A stretch of DNA of 64,000 nucleotides, from assembly GCF_002021565.1 (NCBI RefSeq), contig NZ_MSZX01000011.1:62027-126026 (forward strand), read 5' to 3'. The notes under the pieces were generated by a model that had not been told where the DNA came from, searched no databases, and was given only the letters and a program-made list of their open reading frames with translations. How positions within the stretch are numbered: position 1 is the first letter of the stretch; every line of letters starts with the position of its first letter. This stretch comes from Paenibacillus selenitireducens. Lineage in GTDB: Bacteria > Bacillota > Bacilli > Paenibacillales > Paenibacillaceae. Shown piece by piece: positions 36,496 through 44,489 of this stretch. The translations under genes were made by a program, and so were the position numbers.

Positions 36496-37266
36496 TTAAT
36501 TCATCGTCATACCGCCGGTTACATTAATCCCTTGACCTGTCATGTAAGACGAGAAGGGACTTGCTAGGAACAAGACAACATTGGCGACATCCTCGGGCTG
36601 TGCAGTTCTACCTAGCGGTACCTGGGATTGATCCTCGGCTAAGATGTCCGCAGCGGTCATGCCGCGAAGGAGTCCGCCTTCGACGCGCTCGCGTTGCTTC
36701 ATCTCTGTCTCCACAATACCCGGACAGACGGCGTTGACGAGGATGTTATCCTTGGCTAATTCCAAGGCCATGACTTTGGTAAAGCCCAGTACAGCATGCT
36801 TCGATGCCACGTAGTTGCCCATGCAGCGGTAGCCGTTTTTACCTGCTTGGGAGGCAATGTTAATGATACGCCCGCCATCCCCTTGGCGAAGCATCTGCTT
36901 CGCGCCTGCTTGCGAGACAAGATAGACGCCTTTGGCATTCACGTCCATGACTTTATCCCAATCCGATTCTTTGATATCTACGGCGAAATCCATCGTGGAC
37001 GTACCGCTGTTATTTACAAGAAAGTCGATGCGCCCGAAGGTCTCGACGGCAGAAGCAATTAACAGCTCAGCATCCTCTTGGATCGTGACATCTGTTCGCG
37101 TATAGACGAGCTTCTCATGGATCTGTTCGATGCCTGGCTTGCAAGCGATATCCCCGACAACGACATTCGCGCCAGCTTGGAGGAAGAGATCGGCAATCCC
37201 CTTGCCAATGCCTGTTAAGCCCCCAGTAACCACGAGCGTTTTCCCCGTAAAATCTATCGTTAGCAT
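36496..37266 (-). CDS. Short-chain dehydrogenase/reductase
   Basis: A 256-residue NAD(P)-dependent oxidoreductase. The cofactor motif is VTGGLTGIGKGIA, followed by NNSG (instead of NNAG), IINIASQAG for the catalytic Ser and YVASKHA for Tyr and Lys. An Asp after the second strand (VVVGDIA) suggests NAD rather than NADP. It lies 20 bp downstream of luxS on the same strand and is probably co-transcribed. The substrate is unknown. Confidence 0.88.
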   Translation of the reverse strand: MLTIDFTGKTLVVTGGLTGIGKGIADLFLQAGANVVVGDIACKPGIEQIHEKLVYTRTDVTIQEDAELLIASAVETFGRIDFLVNNSGTSTMDFAVDIKESDWDKVMDVNAKGVYLVSQAGAKQMLRQGDGGRIINIASQAGKNGYRCMGNYVASKHAVLGFTKVMALELAKDNILVNAVCPGIVETEMKQRERVEGGLLRGMTAADILAEDQSQVPLGRTAQPEDVANVVLFLASPFSSYMTGQGINVTGGMTMN

Positions 37267-37286
37267 GGCCTCTCGTTCCTTTCTCG

Positions 37287-37742
37287 TTACGCTCTGAAAG
37301 GATCGTCGCTAATGCCAGCGTCCAGCACGATTCTCGCATATTCTTGTGCGCTGAACAGGGAGTGATCCTTATAGTTCCCGCATTCCAATGCAGATACCGC
37401 GGGAACAATCTCGGTTTCTAGCACTTGATTAAGGACTTTGGTCAAAGCCACTGCGACATCGGCAGGTTCATGTTCATCCCAAATAATGAGATAGAAGCCG
37501 GTACGGCAGCCCATAGGTGAAATATCGATGATCCCTTGCAATTCATCGCGTAAATAAGTAGCTAGCAAATGCTCCAATGTATGCACGGCGGCGGTTGGTA
37601 AAGCATCCGCATTGGGTTGAAGGAAACGAAGGTCATATTTTTGCACAATGCTTCCTTTATCGTTCTTTTCGGTTCCGGCAAGACGTACATAAGGAGCTTT
37701 TACTTTCGTGTGATCCAATTGAAAACTTTCGACTTTTGCCAT
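37287..37742 (-). CDS. luxS: S-ribosylhomocysteine lyase LuxS
   Basis: A 151-residue metalloenzyme that splits S-ribosylhomocysteine into homocysteine and DPD, the AI-2 precursor. The metal ligands are visible: His54 and His58 in HTLEHLL, and Cys121 in LECGNYKDH. Glu57 and Cys79 (GCRTGFY) are the catalytic residues. Length matches the family. The ribosome binding site is GAGAGGGAG. It is divergent from mtnN, which makes its substrate, and is followed by the SDR gene. Confidence 0.97.
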   Translation of the reverse strand: MAKVESFQLDHTKVKAPYVRLAGTEKNDKGSIVQKYDLRFLQPNADALPTAAVHTLEHLLATYLRDELQGIIDISPMGCRTGFYLIIWDEHEPADVAVALTKVLNQVLETEIVPAVSALECGNYKDHSLFSAQEYARIVLDAGISDDPFRA

Positions 37743-37864
37743 GTGAATCTCCCTCTCTGACGTTTTAATTCAAATTAACACACTCGGAATTTATTGTAAA
37801 TCATTAATTCTGATTATTCCTATGAACTATCTAAGTAAAGTGTTGTAAATTAGCGAAATACTTG

Positions 37865-37893
37865 TTGACATGCAGGATTTCTCAGGGTAAGAT
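37865..37893 (+). promoter_or_regulatory. Sigma-A promoter of mtnN
   Basis: TTGACA (37865-37870), 17-bp spacer, TAAGAT (37888-37893), 60 bp before the mtnN start. Confidence 0.75.
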
Positions 37894-37952
37894 GGTCAAC
37901 AATAAATCCGATATATTCACTGGGGAAATCTAAGATTAGGAGTGAAAAATAG

Positions 37953-38660
37953 ATGGCAATTGCGATTATTGGTGCGATGGACGAGGAAGTAGAATTGCTT
38001 CGTTCGGAGTTGCAGGAGATACAAGAGACGAAAGTAGGGAGAGGGGTATTCTACTCCGGCAAGCTGAACAATCAGGAGATTGTTCTCTTACAATCCGGTA
38101 TTGGGAAAGCCAACGCAGCTTTGACGACAGCCTTGCTCATCGAGCGCTTCCAGCCGCAGTTGATTATTAACATTGGTTCTGCTGGGGCGTTGGATTCCTC
38201 GCTGCAGATCGGGGATGTGGTCGTGGCATCGGAGTTGGCCTATAGTGATGTGAATGCAACTGCCTTTGAATATGTCTATGGGCAAGTGCCGCAAATGCCT
38301 GCGCGATACCCCGTTGATGCACATGTGTATACTCTGGCGCAAACCCTTGTAAATGAGCGAAATGCTGAACACAACGTTGTTACAGGGCTGATTACGACGG
38401 AGGACTCGTTTATCGGCACGCAAGCACAAGCGGATCAGATTCGGAGCCGGTTTCCCGAGAGCAGAGCGACAGATATGGAGGGAGCGGCGATTGCCCAAAC
38501 CGCCTATTTGTTGGACATCCCATTCTTTGCGGTCCGGGCGATCTCAGATAACGCTGGTCATGGAGCAGGGGAACTGTTCGACGCGAACTTGCATACGGCT
38601 GCAAAGCACTCCACCGAATTCGTGAAGCAATTGATTAGTTTGGACGTCATAGCTGAATAG
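37953..38660 (+). CDS. mtnN: 5'-methylthioadenosine/S-adenosylhomocysteine nucleosidase
   Basis: A 235-residue nucleosidase (MTAN/Pfs) that removes adenine from S-adenosylhomocysteine and methylthioadenosine. The product S-ribosylhomocysteine feeds LuxS, encoded divergently. Motifs: IIGAMDEEVELL at the N terminus, INIGSAGALDSSLQIGDVVV, ATDMEGAAIAQTA for the substrate-binding Met-Glu, and the catalytic Asp in RAISDNAG. Length is normal. Confidence 0.95.
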   Translation: MAIAIIGAMDEEVELLRSELQEIQETKVGRGVFYSGKLNNQEIVLLQSGIGKANAALTTALLIERFQPQLIINIGSAGALDSSLQIGDVVVASELAYSDVNATAFEYVYGQVPQMPARYPVDAHVYTLAQTLVNERNAEHNVVTGLITTEDSFIGTQAQADQIRSRFPESRATDMEGAAIAQTAYLLDIPFFAVRAISDNAGHGAGELFDANLHTAAKHSTEFVKQLISLDVIAE

Positions 38661-38670
38661 TTACATTAGG

Positions 38671-38702
38671 ACCTCTCGCAACGTGATGTGAGAGGTTTTT
38701 CA
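38671..38702 (+). terminator. Terminator of mtnN
   Basis: ACCTCTC at 38671 pairs with GAGAGGT around a 12-nt loop, followed by T-rich sequence. Confidence 0.8.
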
Positions 38703-38754
38703 TTTGTGATCAGATTGTGAAGAGTGATTCCCCGTATTGTACCTGTGAAAACTT

Positions 38755-38770
38755 TGTGATAGCATTCACT
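38755..38770 (+). promoter_or_regulatory. FNR-like site 1 before the FMN-type lipoprotein gene
   Basis: TGTGA-TAGCAT-TCACT matches nine of ten half-site positions of the CRP/FNR consensus TGTGA-N6-TCACA. Confidence 0.55.
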
Positions 38771-38780
38771 TAGTATGGTT

Positions 38781-38796
38781 AGTGAAAATATTCACT
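38781..38796 (+). promoter_or_regulatory. FNR-like site 2 before the FMN-type lipoprotein gene
   Basis: AGTGA-AAATAT-TCACT has exactly the same half-sites as the site before nirB (48392-48407). It lies 26 bp centre-to-centre from site 1. Confidence 0.55.
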
Positions 38797-38835
38797 TACC
38801 TAAAAATTTATGTATTTTAGGGGGATTTTAATCAC

Positions 38836-39957
38836 ATGAAAAAGATGTTGTCCATTTTGTTAGTATCCATGGTAGCGATTTCGATGCTGGCAGGTTGCGG
38901 TGCTAAAGAATCTTCAACAGCTACAGACACGACCAACACGGAGCAAACGACAAATGGTTCCAATGAAACAACGACAGAAGCAGCTGCAGGCTCCATTGCC
39001 AAGATCGGTCTTGGACATGTTACAACCATCGGGAAATCCAAAGATTTAGAGGGCGACAAAGCTTCAGGTCAAGTGGATACCATTATGGTTGCCGCAGCTT
39101 TTGATAAAGACGGTAAAGTTGTCAAAGTTGAAATTGATAACGCGCAATCCAAAGTTGATTTTGATAAAGATATGCAAGTGGCATCTGATATCAAGGCAGA
39201 AATGAAAACGAAAGTGGAGCTTGGCGATGAGTATGGTATGAAGAAAGCATCCACGATTGGCAAAGAGTGGTATGAGCAGGCCAAAGCGCTTGGGGATTGG
39301 ATGGTCGGCAAGAGCATCGATGAAATCAAAGGTATGAAAACCGTTGAAAAGGATGCTTCGCATCCAGCGGTTCCAGACGAAGCTGATTTGACGTCTTCCG
39401 TTACGGTTAGTGTGGAAGGTTACATCGCTGGGGTTGTAGAAGCCTATGACCATGCGATTGAGGTCCAAGCCGGAGCTGAGAGATTAGGCCTGGGTCATAT
39501 CGTATCAGCTGCTAAATCCAAAGGATATTCCAATGCGGATGGTAAAGAAGTGCTTCCTGCTGCTGAAGTGAATACGATTATGGTTGCAACCGCTTTCGAT
39601 AACGAGGGTAAAGTAGCAGGTACCATTATCGATAATGCACAGACCAAAATTGACTTCGATAAAGCTGGCAAAATCACGACTGACAAAAACGGCGAGTTCA
39701 AGACGAAAGTGGAGCTTGCTGACGAATATGGCATGAAGAAGGCATCTTCGATCGGCAAAGACTGGTATGAGCAAGCGAAAGCGCTTGGTGATTGGATGGT
39801 CGGCAAGAATGTCGATGAAATCAAAAGCATGAAAACCAAAGAAAAAGATGCGTCGCACCCAGCGGTTCCAGACGAAGCTGAATTGACGTCTTCGGTTACG
39901 ATCAGTGTGGAGAGCTACATTGCAGGTCTTGTAAAATCTTTCGATAACGCGAAATAG
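38836..39957 (+). CDS. Lipoprotein with two tandem FMN-binding-like domains
   Basis: A 373-residue surface lipoprotein (lipobox SMLAGC, Cys21), with an acidic Ser/Thr linker and then two ~145-residue repeats that are about two-thirds identical by eye. Each repeat runs from GLGH(V/I) through VDFDK, DEYGMKKAS and IGK(E/D)WYEQAKALGDWMVGK to HPAVPDEA(D/E)LTSSVT. The fold pattern resembles FMN_bind domains such as the Listeria PplA lipoprotein of extracellular electron transfer. The usual flavinylation motif SGAT appears as SSVT in both repeats: the acceptor Thr is kept and the Gly-Ala replaced. An ApbE flavin transferase follows directly, supporting covalent FMN loading. Electron-transfer function is inference. 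Confidence 0.8.
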   Translation: MKKMLSILLVSMVAISMLAGCGAKESSTATDTTNTEQTTNGSNETTTEAAAGSIAKIGLGHVTTIGKSKDLEGDKASGQVDTIMVAAAFDKDGKVVKVEIDNAQSKVDFDKDMQVASDIKAEMKTKVELGDEYGMKKASTIGKEWYEQAKALGDWMVGKSIDEIKGMKTVEKDASHPAVPDEADLTSSVTVSVEGYIAGVVEAYDHAIEVQAGAERLGLGHIVSAAKSKGYSNADGKEVLPAAEVNTIMVATAFDNEGKVAGTIIDNAQTKIDFDKAGKITTDKNGEFKTKVELADEYGMKKASSIGKDWYEQAKALGDWMVGKNVDEIKSMKTKEKDASHPAVPDEAELTSSVTISVESYIAGLVKSFDNAK

Positions 39958-39986
39958 TATCCGTCTTATTCCGAGTGATATGAATG

Positions 39987-40017
39987 AAACTCCCCCACCT
40001 CTCATGGGGGAGTTTTG
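39987..40017 (+). terminator. Terminator between the lipoprotein and apbE genes
   Basis: AAACTCCCCC pairs perfectly with GGGGGAGTTT around a 9-nt loop (39987-40015), followed by TG rather than a longer T-run. It may only attenuate read-through into apbE. Confidence 0.7.
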
Positions 40018-40069
40018 TATAGCTGGAGGCTAAGATACATGATCATGTATACGTGATCGGAGGTGAAGA

Positions 40070-41185
40070 ATGGTTACCATACGAAAAGGGAGCAAGCGGG
40101 TTGCAGCTCTTATGCTGGTCATTTTATTACTGACAAGCTGTATGGCGAAGCCCGTGCAAGAGCAGACGGTGCCAATCTATTCGAAATACAGCGATAGCTT
40201 CTTTGACACGTTCGACACGCTAACACAGGTCGTTGCTTATACGGAGAACGAGGAGCAATTTCAGCAGTATTTTCAACGAATTCATGATCGGTTCCAAGAG
40301 CTTCATAAGCTCTATGATATCTATAATAATTATGAGGGCTTGAACAATATCAAGACAATAAATGACCAAGCCGGTATTCAGCCGGTTAGGGTGGATCCCG
40401 ATATCATTCACTTGATTCAGTTCTCGAAGGCGTGGTATGCGAAGGTTGGCGAGACGAATATTGCGATGGGGTCGGTCTTGCAAATCTGGCATGATTACCG
40501 CGAAGCGGGCATGGATGATCCGGAACATGCACAGCTGCCGCCGATGGAAGATTTGCAGAAGGCCGCGGAGCACATGAGTCTCGATCGAGTGATTGTGGAT
40601 ACGGCAAAGAGCACCGTGTATCTGGAAGATCCCAAGATGAGCTTGAATGTTGGGGCCGTGGCAAAAGGATATGCGACAGAGCTGGTGGCTAAGGAGATGG
40701 AAGCTGAAGGATTGCAGTCGGCCCTCATTAGCGCTGGAGGAAATATACGAGCAATTGGCCAACCCCTTGACGGTGTTCGCAAGCGATGGGGGGTAGGTCT
40801 TCAGAACCCCGATAAATTCATCGCGACGGATGACGGTAATTTATTGGATACGATTTTTGTGAAGGATGCTTCGGTTGTGAGCAGCGGCGATTATCAACGC
40901 TATTATATGGTGGATGGGCAGCCCGTTCATCATCTCATTGATCCTAATACGCTCATGCCAGGGCAATATTACCGGGCGGTTACGGTCGTCACGCAAGACT
41001 CCGGTCTAGCCGATTTTTTATCGACGGTTGTGTTCCTGATCCCTTTTGACGAGAGTCGAGCGCTTGTTGAGCGTCTGGATGGCGTGGAGGCGTTGTGGGT
41101 GATGCCGGATGGTTCGGTTGAAGCTAGTGAAGGAATGCAGCACATCATGAAAAGTTACGGGGCAACCGGGGCAAAAGCAAGTTAG
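40070..41185 (+). CDS. apbE: FAD:protein FMN transferase (ApbE family), lipoprotein
   Basis: A 371-residue exported enzyme (lipobox LLTSC, Cys24) that transfers FMN from FAD to a Thr of extracytoplasmic flavoproteins. Motifs: FFDTFDTLTQVV at the mature N terminus, NVGAVAKGYATELV, LISAGGNIRAIG and HHLIDPNTLMPG with a Mg-binding region. It starts at 40070 after GGAGGTG. Its natural substrate is probably the FMN-like lipoprotein just upstream; the pair resembles the FmnB-PplA arrangement. Confidence 0.92.
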   Translation: MVTIRKGSKRVAALMLVILLLTSCMAKPVQEQTVPIYSKYSDSFFDTFDTLTQVVAYTENEEQFQQYFQRIHDRFQELHKLYDIYNNYEGLNNIKTINDQAGIQPVRVDPDIIHLIQFSKAWYAKVGETNIAMGSVLQIWHDYREAGMDDPEHAQLPPMEDLQKAAEHMSLDRVIVDTAKSTVYLEDPKMSLNVGAVAKGYATELVAKEMEAEGLQSALISAGGNIRAIGQPLDGVRKRWGVGLQNPDKFIATDDGNLLDTIFVKDASVVSSGDYQRYYMVDGQPVHHLIDPNTLMPGQYYRAVTVVTQDSGLADFLSTVVFLIPFDESRALVERLDGVEALWVMPDGSVEASEGMQHIMKSYGATGAKAS

Positions 41186-41246
41186 CAGAATACCTATTAC
41201 CTCCGAATTCGGTTCATGTCCTTATTTTAGATCGCATTTCATAAGA

Positions 41247-41318
41247 AAAAAAGACCCCGTATTCTCGTCGTTGGAGTCACACCTACGCGTGCACCGATGA
41301 ATGGGATCTGGGGCCTTT
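41247..41318. terminator. Possible bidirectional terminator between apbE and the DsrE gene
   Basis: AAAAAGaCCCC (41248-41258) pairs with GGGGcCTTTT (41310-41319) across a long, partly structured loop. It lies between convergent genes. Confidence 0.45.
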
Positions 41319-41345
41319 TATATACAAATGCATATACTGTTGGGG

Positions 41346-41684
41346 TCAGTTGAGGGTGATCACTTCGTAATCGGCAGATAACTCCACGAATCGTTTCATA
41401 GTTGAGATTTCGCCGACCTCTAGCTTGTCTTCGATATGGTAATATTCGGCGCAGGTTTTGCATGCCAATACGGGAACACCTTGCTGCTCGAGTTCTTTTA
41501 GATGCAGGGAGGCAAGCGATGCAGCGGTTAGTGTGAATACCCCACGGTTCATGCAAAAAATCGCTGCAGGTAATGGGGTTTGCTGCTTGACCAAGGCAAA
41601 ATAATTTTCCAGAATGGTCTGTCCTAATGCCGGATCTCCTTGACCCAAGCTGTCTGTCGTCAGTAAAATAACCTTCTTCGTCAT
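41346..41684 (-). CDS. DsrE/DsrF-like sulfurtransferase family protein
   Basis: A 112-residue protein with the DsrE-like fold pattern: KKVILLTTDSLGQGDPALGQ, then IFCMNRGVFTLTA, then GVPVLACKTCAEYYHIED. It resembles the C-terminal half of YedF. Two cysteines in ACKTCAEY could carry persulfide. DsrE-type proteins often act with TusA or rhodanese partners; a rhodanese is encoded 6 kb away, but no direct partner is adjacent. Its ribosome binding site is AGGAGAG. Confidence 0.75.
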   Translation of the reverse strand: MTKKVILLTTDSLGQGDPALGQTILENYFALVKQQTPLPAAIFCMNRGVFTLTAASLASLHLKELEQQGVPVLACKTCAEYYHIEDKLEVGEISTMKRFVELSADYEVITLN

Positions 41685-41837
41685 GATTTATCTCTCCTTT
41701 TTCGGATTTTTCTATTATATCCTATTATTATAGTGGACAAGATGATATATAATGTATGTCTTGTGGATTCTTATTTGAAAGAACCGGGTATCCGTGTTAA
41801 GTTAAGGGAAGTCCAGAGATCTGAACATAGAAGGGAA

Positions 41838-42296
41838 ATGAATGGCTTGAATTATGAAGAAGAAGTAAATGAATTAACCGAAAAATTCGAGGAAGTCAAA
41901 AAAGCGGCGAATCGTACATCGAATTGGAGAGAACGATTGCAAGCTGTTGAAGAACTCGGTCAATGGAATCAGGACGATAGCATTCGTATTTTGATGCGTC
42001 TCATGAATCATGACCCTGTATATACCGTGCAAGAAGCTGCTTACCATAAACTTAGAGCACTGGGCGAAGACGTCAAACTTCCAAGCAAGAACAAGCAGGA
42101 GTTAGTAAAAGGTATTTCAAAACTCTTGCTCAGAATCAAGAAAAGTCTGCCAAAAGATCATACGTATGAGGAATTCAAAGAGAAGCTGCGTAAGATGAGA
42201 ATCGACGTGTATGACATGTATGAAGGTGAAAAGGGCGCAGACTTCGATAAGTGGCTCGAAAAGATGTGGGCATCATCATCACCGAATACAAAATAG
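41838..42296 (+). CDS. HEAT-repeat-like protein, function unknown
   Basis: A 152-residue soluble, charged protein. The centre (RERLQAVEELGQWNQDDSIR, then HDPVYTVQEAAYHKLRALGE) is a HEAT or PBS-lyase-like repeat; the ends are helical and Lys/Glu-rich. I chose ATG 41838 (MNGLNYEEEV) behind AAGGG, although the spacing is short; the frame is open to a GTG at 41733. It is followed after 18 bp by a tiny basic protein and then a terminator, so the two form an operon. No function can be named. Confidence 0.65.
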   Translation: MNGLNYEEEVNELTEKFEEVKKAANRTSNWRERLQAVEELGQWNQDDSIRILMRLMNHDPVYTVQEAAYHKLRALGEDVKLPSKNKQELVKGISKLLLRIKKSLPKDHTYEEFKEKLRKMRIDVYDMYEGEKGADFDKWLEKMWASSSPNTK

Positions 42297-42314
42297 AACC
42301 AACGGAGTGATGAT

Positions 42315-42488
42315 ATGAGCAAAGCAAAAGGTAAGAGCGGAATAGGCCGGGGGACAGGCAAAAAGGGATGGAATCGTTGGCAAGCGAGTGCGAACCGCGC
42401 GAAGAGCGCCCCGAAGCCTTATACGAGTAAAGGCACGAAAAAGACAGATAGCACTGCAACCACTTCCGGGACATCGGATGATGTATAA
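42315..42488 (+). CDS. 57-residue basic, Gly/Lys/Ser-rich small protein
   Basis: ATG 42315 follows GGAGTGATG, 18 bp after the HEAT gene stop. The product begins MSKAKGKSGIGRGTGKKGWN and ends in a Thr/Ser tail (SGTSDDV). It is strongly basic, lacks Cys and is probably disordered. It could bind nucleic acid or the acidic HEAT protein. Coupling and the good ribosome binding site support it as a real gene. Function unknown. Confidence 0.7.
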   Translation: MSKAKGKSGIGRGTGKKGWNRWQASANRAKSAPKPYTSKGTKKTDSTATTSGTSDDV

Positions 42489-42522
42489 ATAGTTAAATGA
42501 AATACGGAGATATATGTCGTAG

Positions 42523-42554
42523 ACCCTTTCCAAGAAGTTGGAAGGGTTTTTTTA
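42523..42554 (+). terminator. Terminator of the HEAT-small protein operon
   Basis: ACCCTTTCCAA pairs with TTGGAAGGGT around GAAG, followed by T7. Confidence 0.93.
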
Positions 42555-42562
42555 TGTCTTCA

Positions 42563-42591
42563 TTTACATACATAGATTATCTATGTATAAT
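42563..42591 (+). promoter_or_regulatory. PadR-type promoter with 21-bp palindromic operator
   Basis: TTTACA (42563-42568), 17-bp spacer, TATAAT (42586-42591). A perfect 21-bp palindrome, ATACATAGAT-T-ATCTATGTAT (42568-42588), fills the spacer. Its ATGT/ACAT-containing arms fit PadR operators, so autorepression by the next gene is likely. Confidence 0.75.
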
Positions 42592-42628
42592 ATATCTAGG
42601 TATAGAGCGATAGATGGGAGGTGTCAAC

Positions 42629-42955
42629 TTGAAAATAAGTAAGGAGCTGTTGAAGGGAAGTACAACCCTGTTAGTGTTATCCATGCTCGAACAACAACCT
42701 ATGTATGGATATCAGTTAATCAAAAGGCTAGAACAGCGCTCCTCCAGTGTATTTACATTAAAAGAAGGCACCCTATATCCTATTCTTCATACGTTGGAGA
42801 GTGAGGGACAAGTAGAAGCCATATGGAGTGAAGCGGATGGTCGCCAACGGAAGACGTATCACTTAACAGACAAGGGTCGTAAGCTACTGCAAGAGAAGAA
42901 GGCGGAATGGGATTTATTTCGCGGTTCACTCGATCGCGTCATAGGGGAGGTGTAA
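42629..42955 (+). CDS. PadR family transcriptional regulator
   Basis: A 108-residue winged-helix repressor. It has the PadR core LLVLSMLEQQPMYGYQLIKR, the wing region EGTLYPILHTLESEGQVEA and the RKTYHLTDKGRK strand. The start is TTG 42629, five bases after GGGAGGTG. The next gene, which begins 8 bp later, carries an N-terminal HAAS domain of the kind usually linked to PadR regulators. The promoter holds a perfect palindrome, consistent with autoregulation. Confidence 0.92.
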   Translation: MKISKELLKGSTTLLVLSMLEQQPMYGYQLIKRLEQRSSSVFTLKEGTLYPILHTLESEGQVEAIWSEADGRQRKTYHLTDKGRKLLQEKKAEWDLFRGSLDRVIGEV

Positions 42956-42963
42956 CTTGTTCA

Positions 42964-44355
42964 ATGGGAATTCTAACGCGATTCATGAGACGCCTTAAGG
43001 GAACCAAAGACAATGGAGGTTCTGCTCAAGAGGAGATCGAAGGAGCACTGGATCACTTTATTCAACAAGTGGAGTCGAAGGTGAAAGCAAGGGAGATGTA
43101 CCCCCTTATTCGAGCAGAACTCTATGACCATATGCAGAGTCGAGTGGATGAAGAGATACGATTGGGTGCTTCACTAGCAGATGCTGAAGCAGCGGCTGTA
43201 CGGCAGATGGGAGAACCTCTTGAAACGGCCAGGCAATTAAACAAAGTCCATCGTGCACGTTGGCCCTGGTTACTCTGGCTTCTGTTGGTGGTATGGATTT
43301 CGATTTCCTGTCTTACGATGTACATCTATGAAATGAAACCGAGTGATCCATATGGTTTGTCTTTAACGACGAAGCATATCTATATGATGGGCATCGGCAT
43401 GATATTCTTTATGGTCATATGCGCGATTGATTATCGAAAGTGGCTCAATAAAGGGATGTTTATATTGATGCTAATTTTGGCAACTATGGTTGCGGCTCAG
43501 ATGTTCGGCATGAAAGTCAATGGCCATACCTTTCTGAATTTAGGATTTAATACATATATAAATATTTTCAGTTTATCTCCATTTCCGTTACTGTTAGGTC
43601 TGTATCTCTGGTATACACAAATTCAGCAGCAAAGCACCTCAAGCTTGAAGAGAAAGGAATGGAAGTTGTTATTCATTAGCATGGTTCCCATCCTTTTTTA
43701 TGTGTATGAGCTGCGTTTTTTTGCCATTATGATCTATATGACCGGGCTTGTTTTATTATGGAGTAAGTGGCTTCGTATCTCTTGGAAGAGAATAGGTATC
43801 TTCATTGGGATGTTGTGCATTGGTGGATTATCTTTACTTGCTTCTTCCGATTATATCCGAAGAAGGCTGATAAGCTGGATGGAATATGGAATTTTTCAGG
43901 GAGAAGGAAAAGGAGGAGACTCCTACGTATACGATCAGACACGAGCGGCACTTACGGAGGCAGGATGGTTAGGGCACGGATTGACAGATACTTTACATAT
44001 CCCGTATCTATTTAGTGAGAATATGACGCTTTTCATCATTTACACGTTTGGGTGGATCGGTGGTTTATTATTGTTAGCCGTGTTTGGATTGCTGGTCGGG
44101 GTCATGTATCGTTTAGCAGCTAATGTGAAGCATGAGTTGGGACGTGGTATCATGCGTTTAGCAGCAACTTATATGATGCTGCATGCCGTGCTTTATATAC
44201 TGGGTCTTACGAATGTCATACCGCTTAATGGCGGTGGCATGCCTTTACTGTCCTATGGTGGTGGTAATATCATACTTTGGATGTTCGTGCTAGGATTGTT
44301 CTGCAACGTGTATATTCGAAAAGACATGATTCCTGTAATGAAATCTACAACCTAA
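42964..44355 (+). CDS. HAAS domain fused to a divergent FtsW/RodA/SpoVE (SEDS) protein
   Basis: A 463-residue membrane protein. Residues about 20-95 form a HAAS or permease-prefix domain (YPLIRAELYDHM, then DAEAAAVRQMGEPLETA). The rest has about nine helices with SEDS landmarks: LTEAGWLGHGLTDTL, then YTFGWIGGLLLLAVFGLLV, and GGGMPLLSYGGG. In peptidoglycan-polymerising SEDS proteins a conserved Asp lies in the TDFIFA segment; here the matching stretch reads SENMTLFII, with Glu at or near that position. The polymerase may therefore be altered or inactive. The ATG at 42964 is 12 bp from GGGAGGTG. It is co-transcribed with the PadR gene. Confidence 0.85.
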   Translation: MGILTRFMRRLKGTKDNGGSAQEEIEGALDHFIQQVESKVKAREMYPLIRAELYDHMQSRVDEEIRLGASLADAEAAAVRQMGEPLETARQLNKVHRARWPWLLWLLLVVWISISCLTMYIYEMKPSDPYGLSLTTKHIYMMGIGMIFFMVICAIDYRKWLNKGMFILMLILATMVAAQMFGMKVNGHTFLNLGFNTYINIFSLSPFPLLLGLYLWYTQIQQQSTSSLKRKEWKLLFISMVPILFYVYELRFFAIMIYMTGLVLLWSKWLRISWKRIGIFIGMLCIGGLSLLASSDYIRRRLISWMEYGIFQGEGKGGDSYVYDQTRAALTEAGWLGHGLTDTLHIPYLFSENMTLFIIYTFGWIGGLLLLAVFGLLVGVMYRLAANVKHELGRGIMRLAATYMMLHAVLYILGLTNVIPLNGGGMPLLSYGGGNIILWMFVLGLFCNVYIRKDMIPVMKSTT

Positions 44356-44360
44356 AATTA

Positions 44361-44396
44361 AATCTCTCGCTTTGAATAGTGAGAGGTTTATTTTTT
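44361..44396 (+). terminator. Terminator of the PadR-SEDS operon
   Basis: ATCTCTC pairs with GAGAGGT (44362-44387) around a loop with further C-G pairing, followed by a T-rich tract. Confidence 0.75.
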
Positions 44397-44449
44397 GTAT
44401 CTTTGCTTACAGGAAAACCATTTTCTATGCATATTATGCCCGGATTCCC

Positions 44450-44478
44450 TTGACATTGTTTTTTCGGTTATGTTATAT
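44450..44478 (+). promoter_or_regulatory. Sigma-A promoter of htpG
   Basis: TTGACA (44450-44455), 17-bp spacer, TTATAT (44473-44478), directly followed by the CIRCE operator. Confidence 0.8.
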
Positions 44479-44489
44479 AAAAAGAAGAA

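Noticed and set aside
37743-37952. Possible S-box riboswitch before luxS/mtnN
   Set aside because: The divergent region is only 210 bp, holds no S-box core and shows a plain sigma-A promoter.
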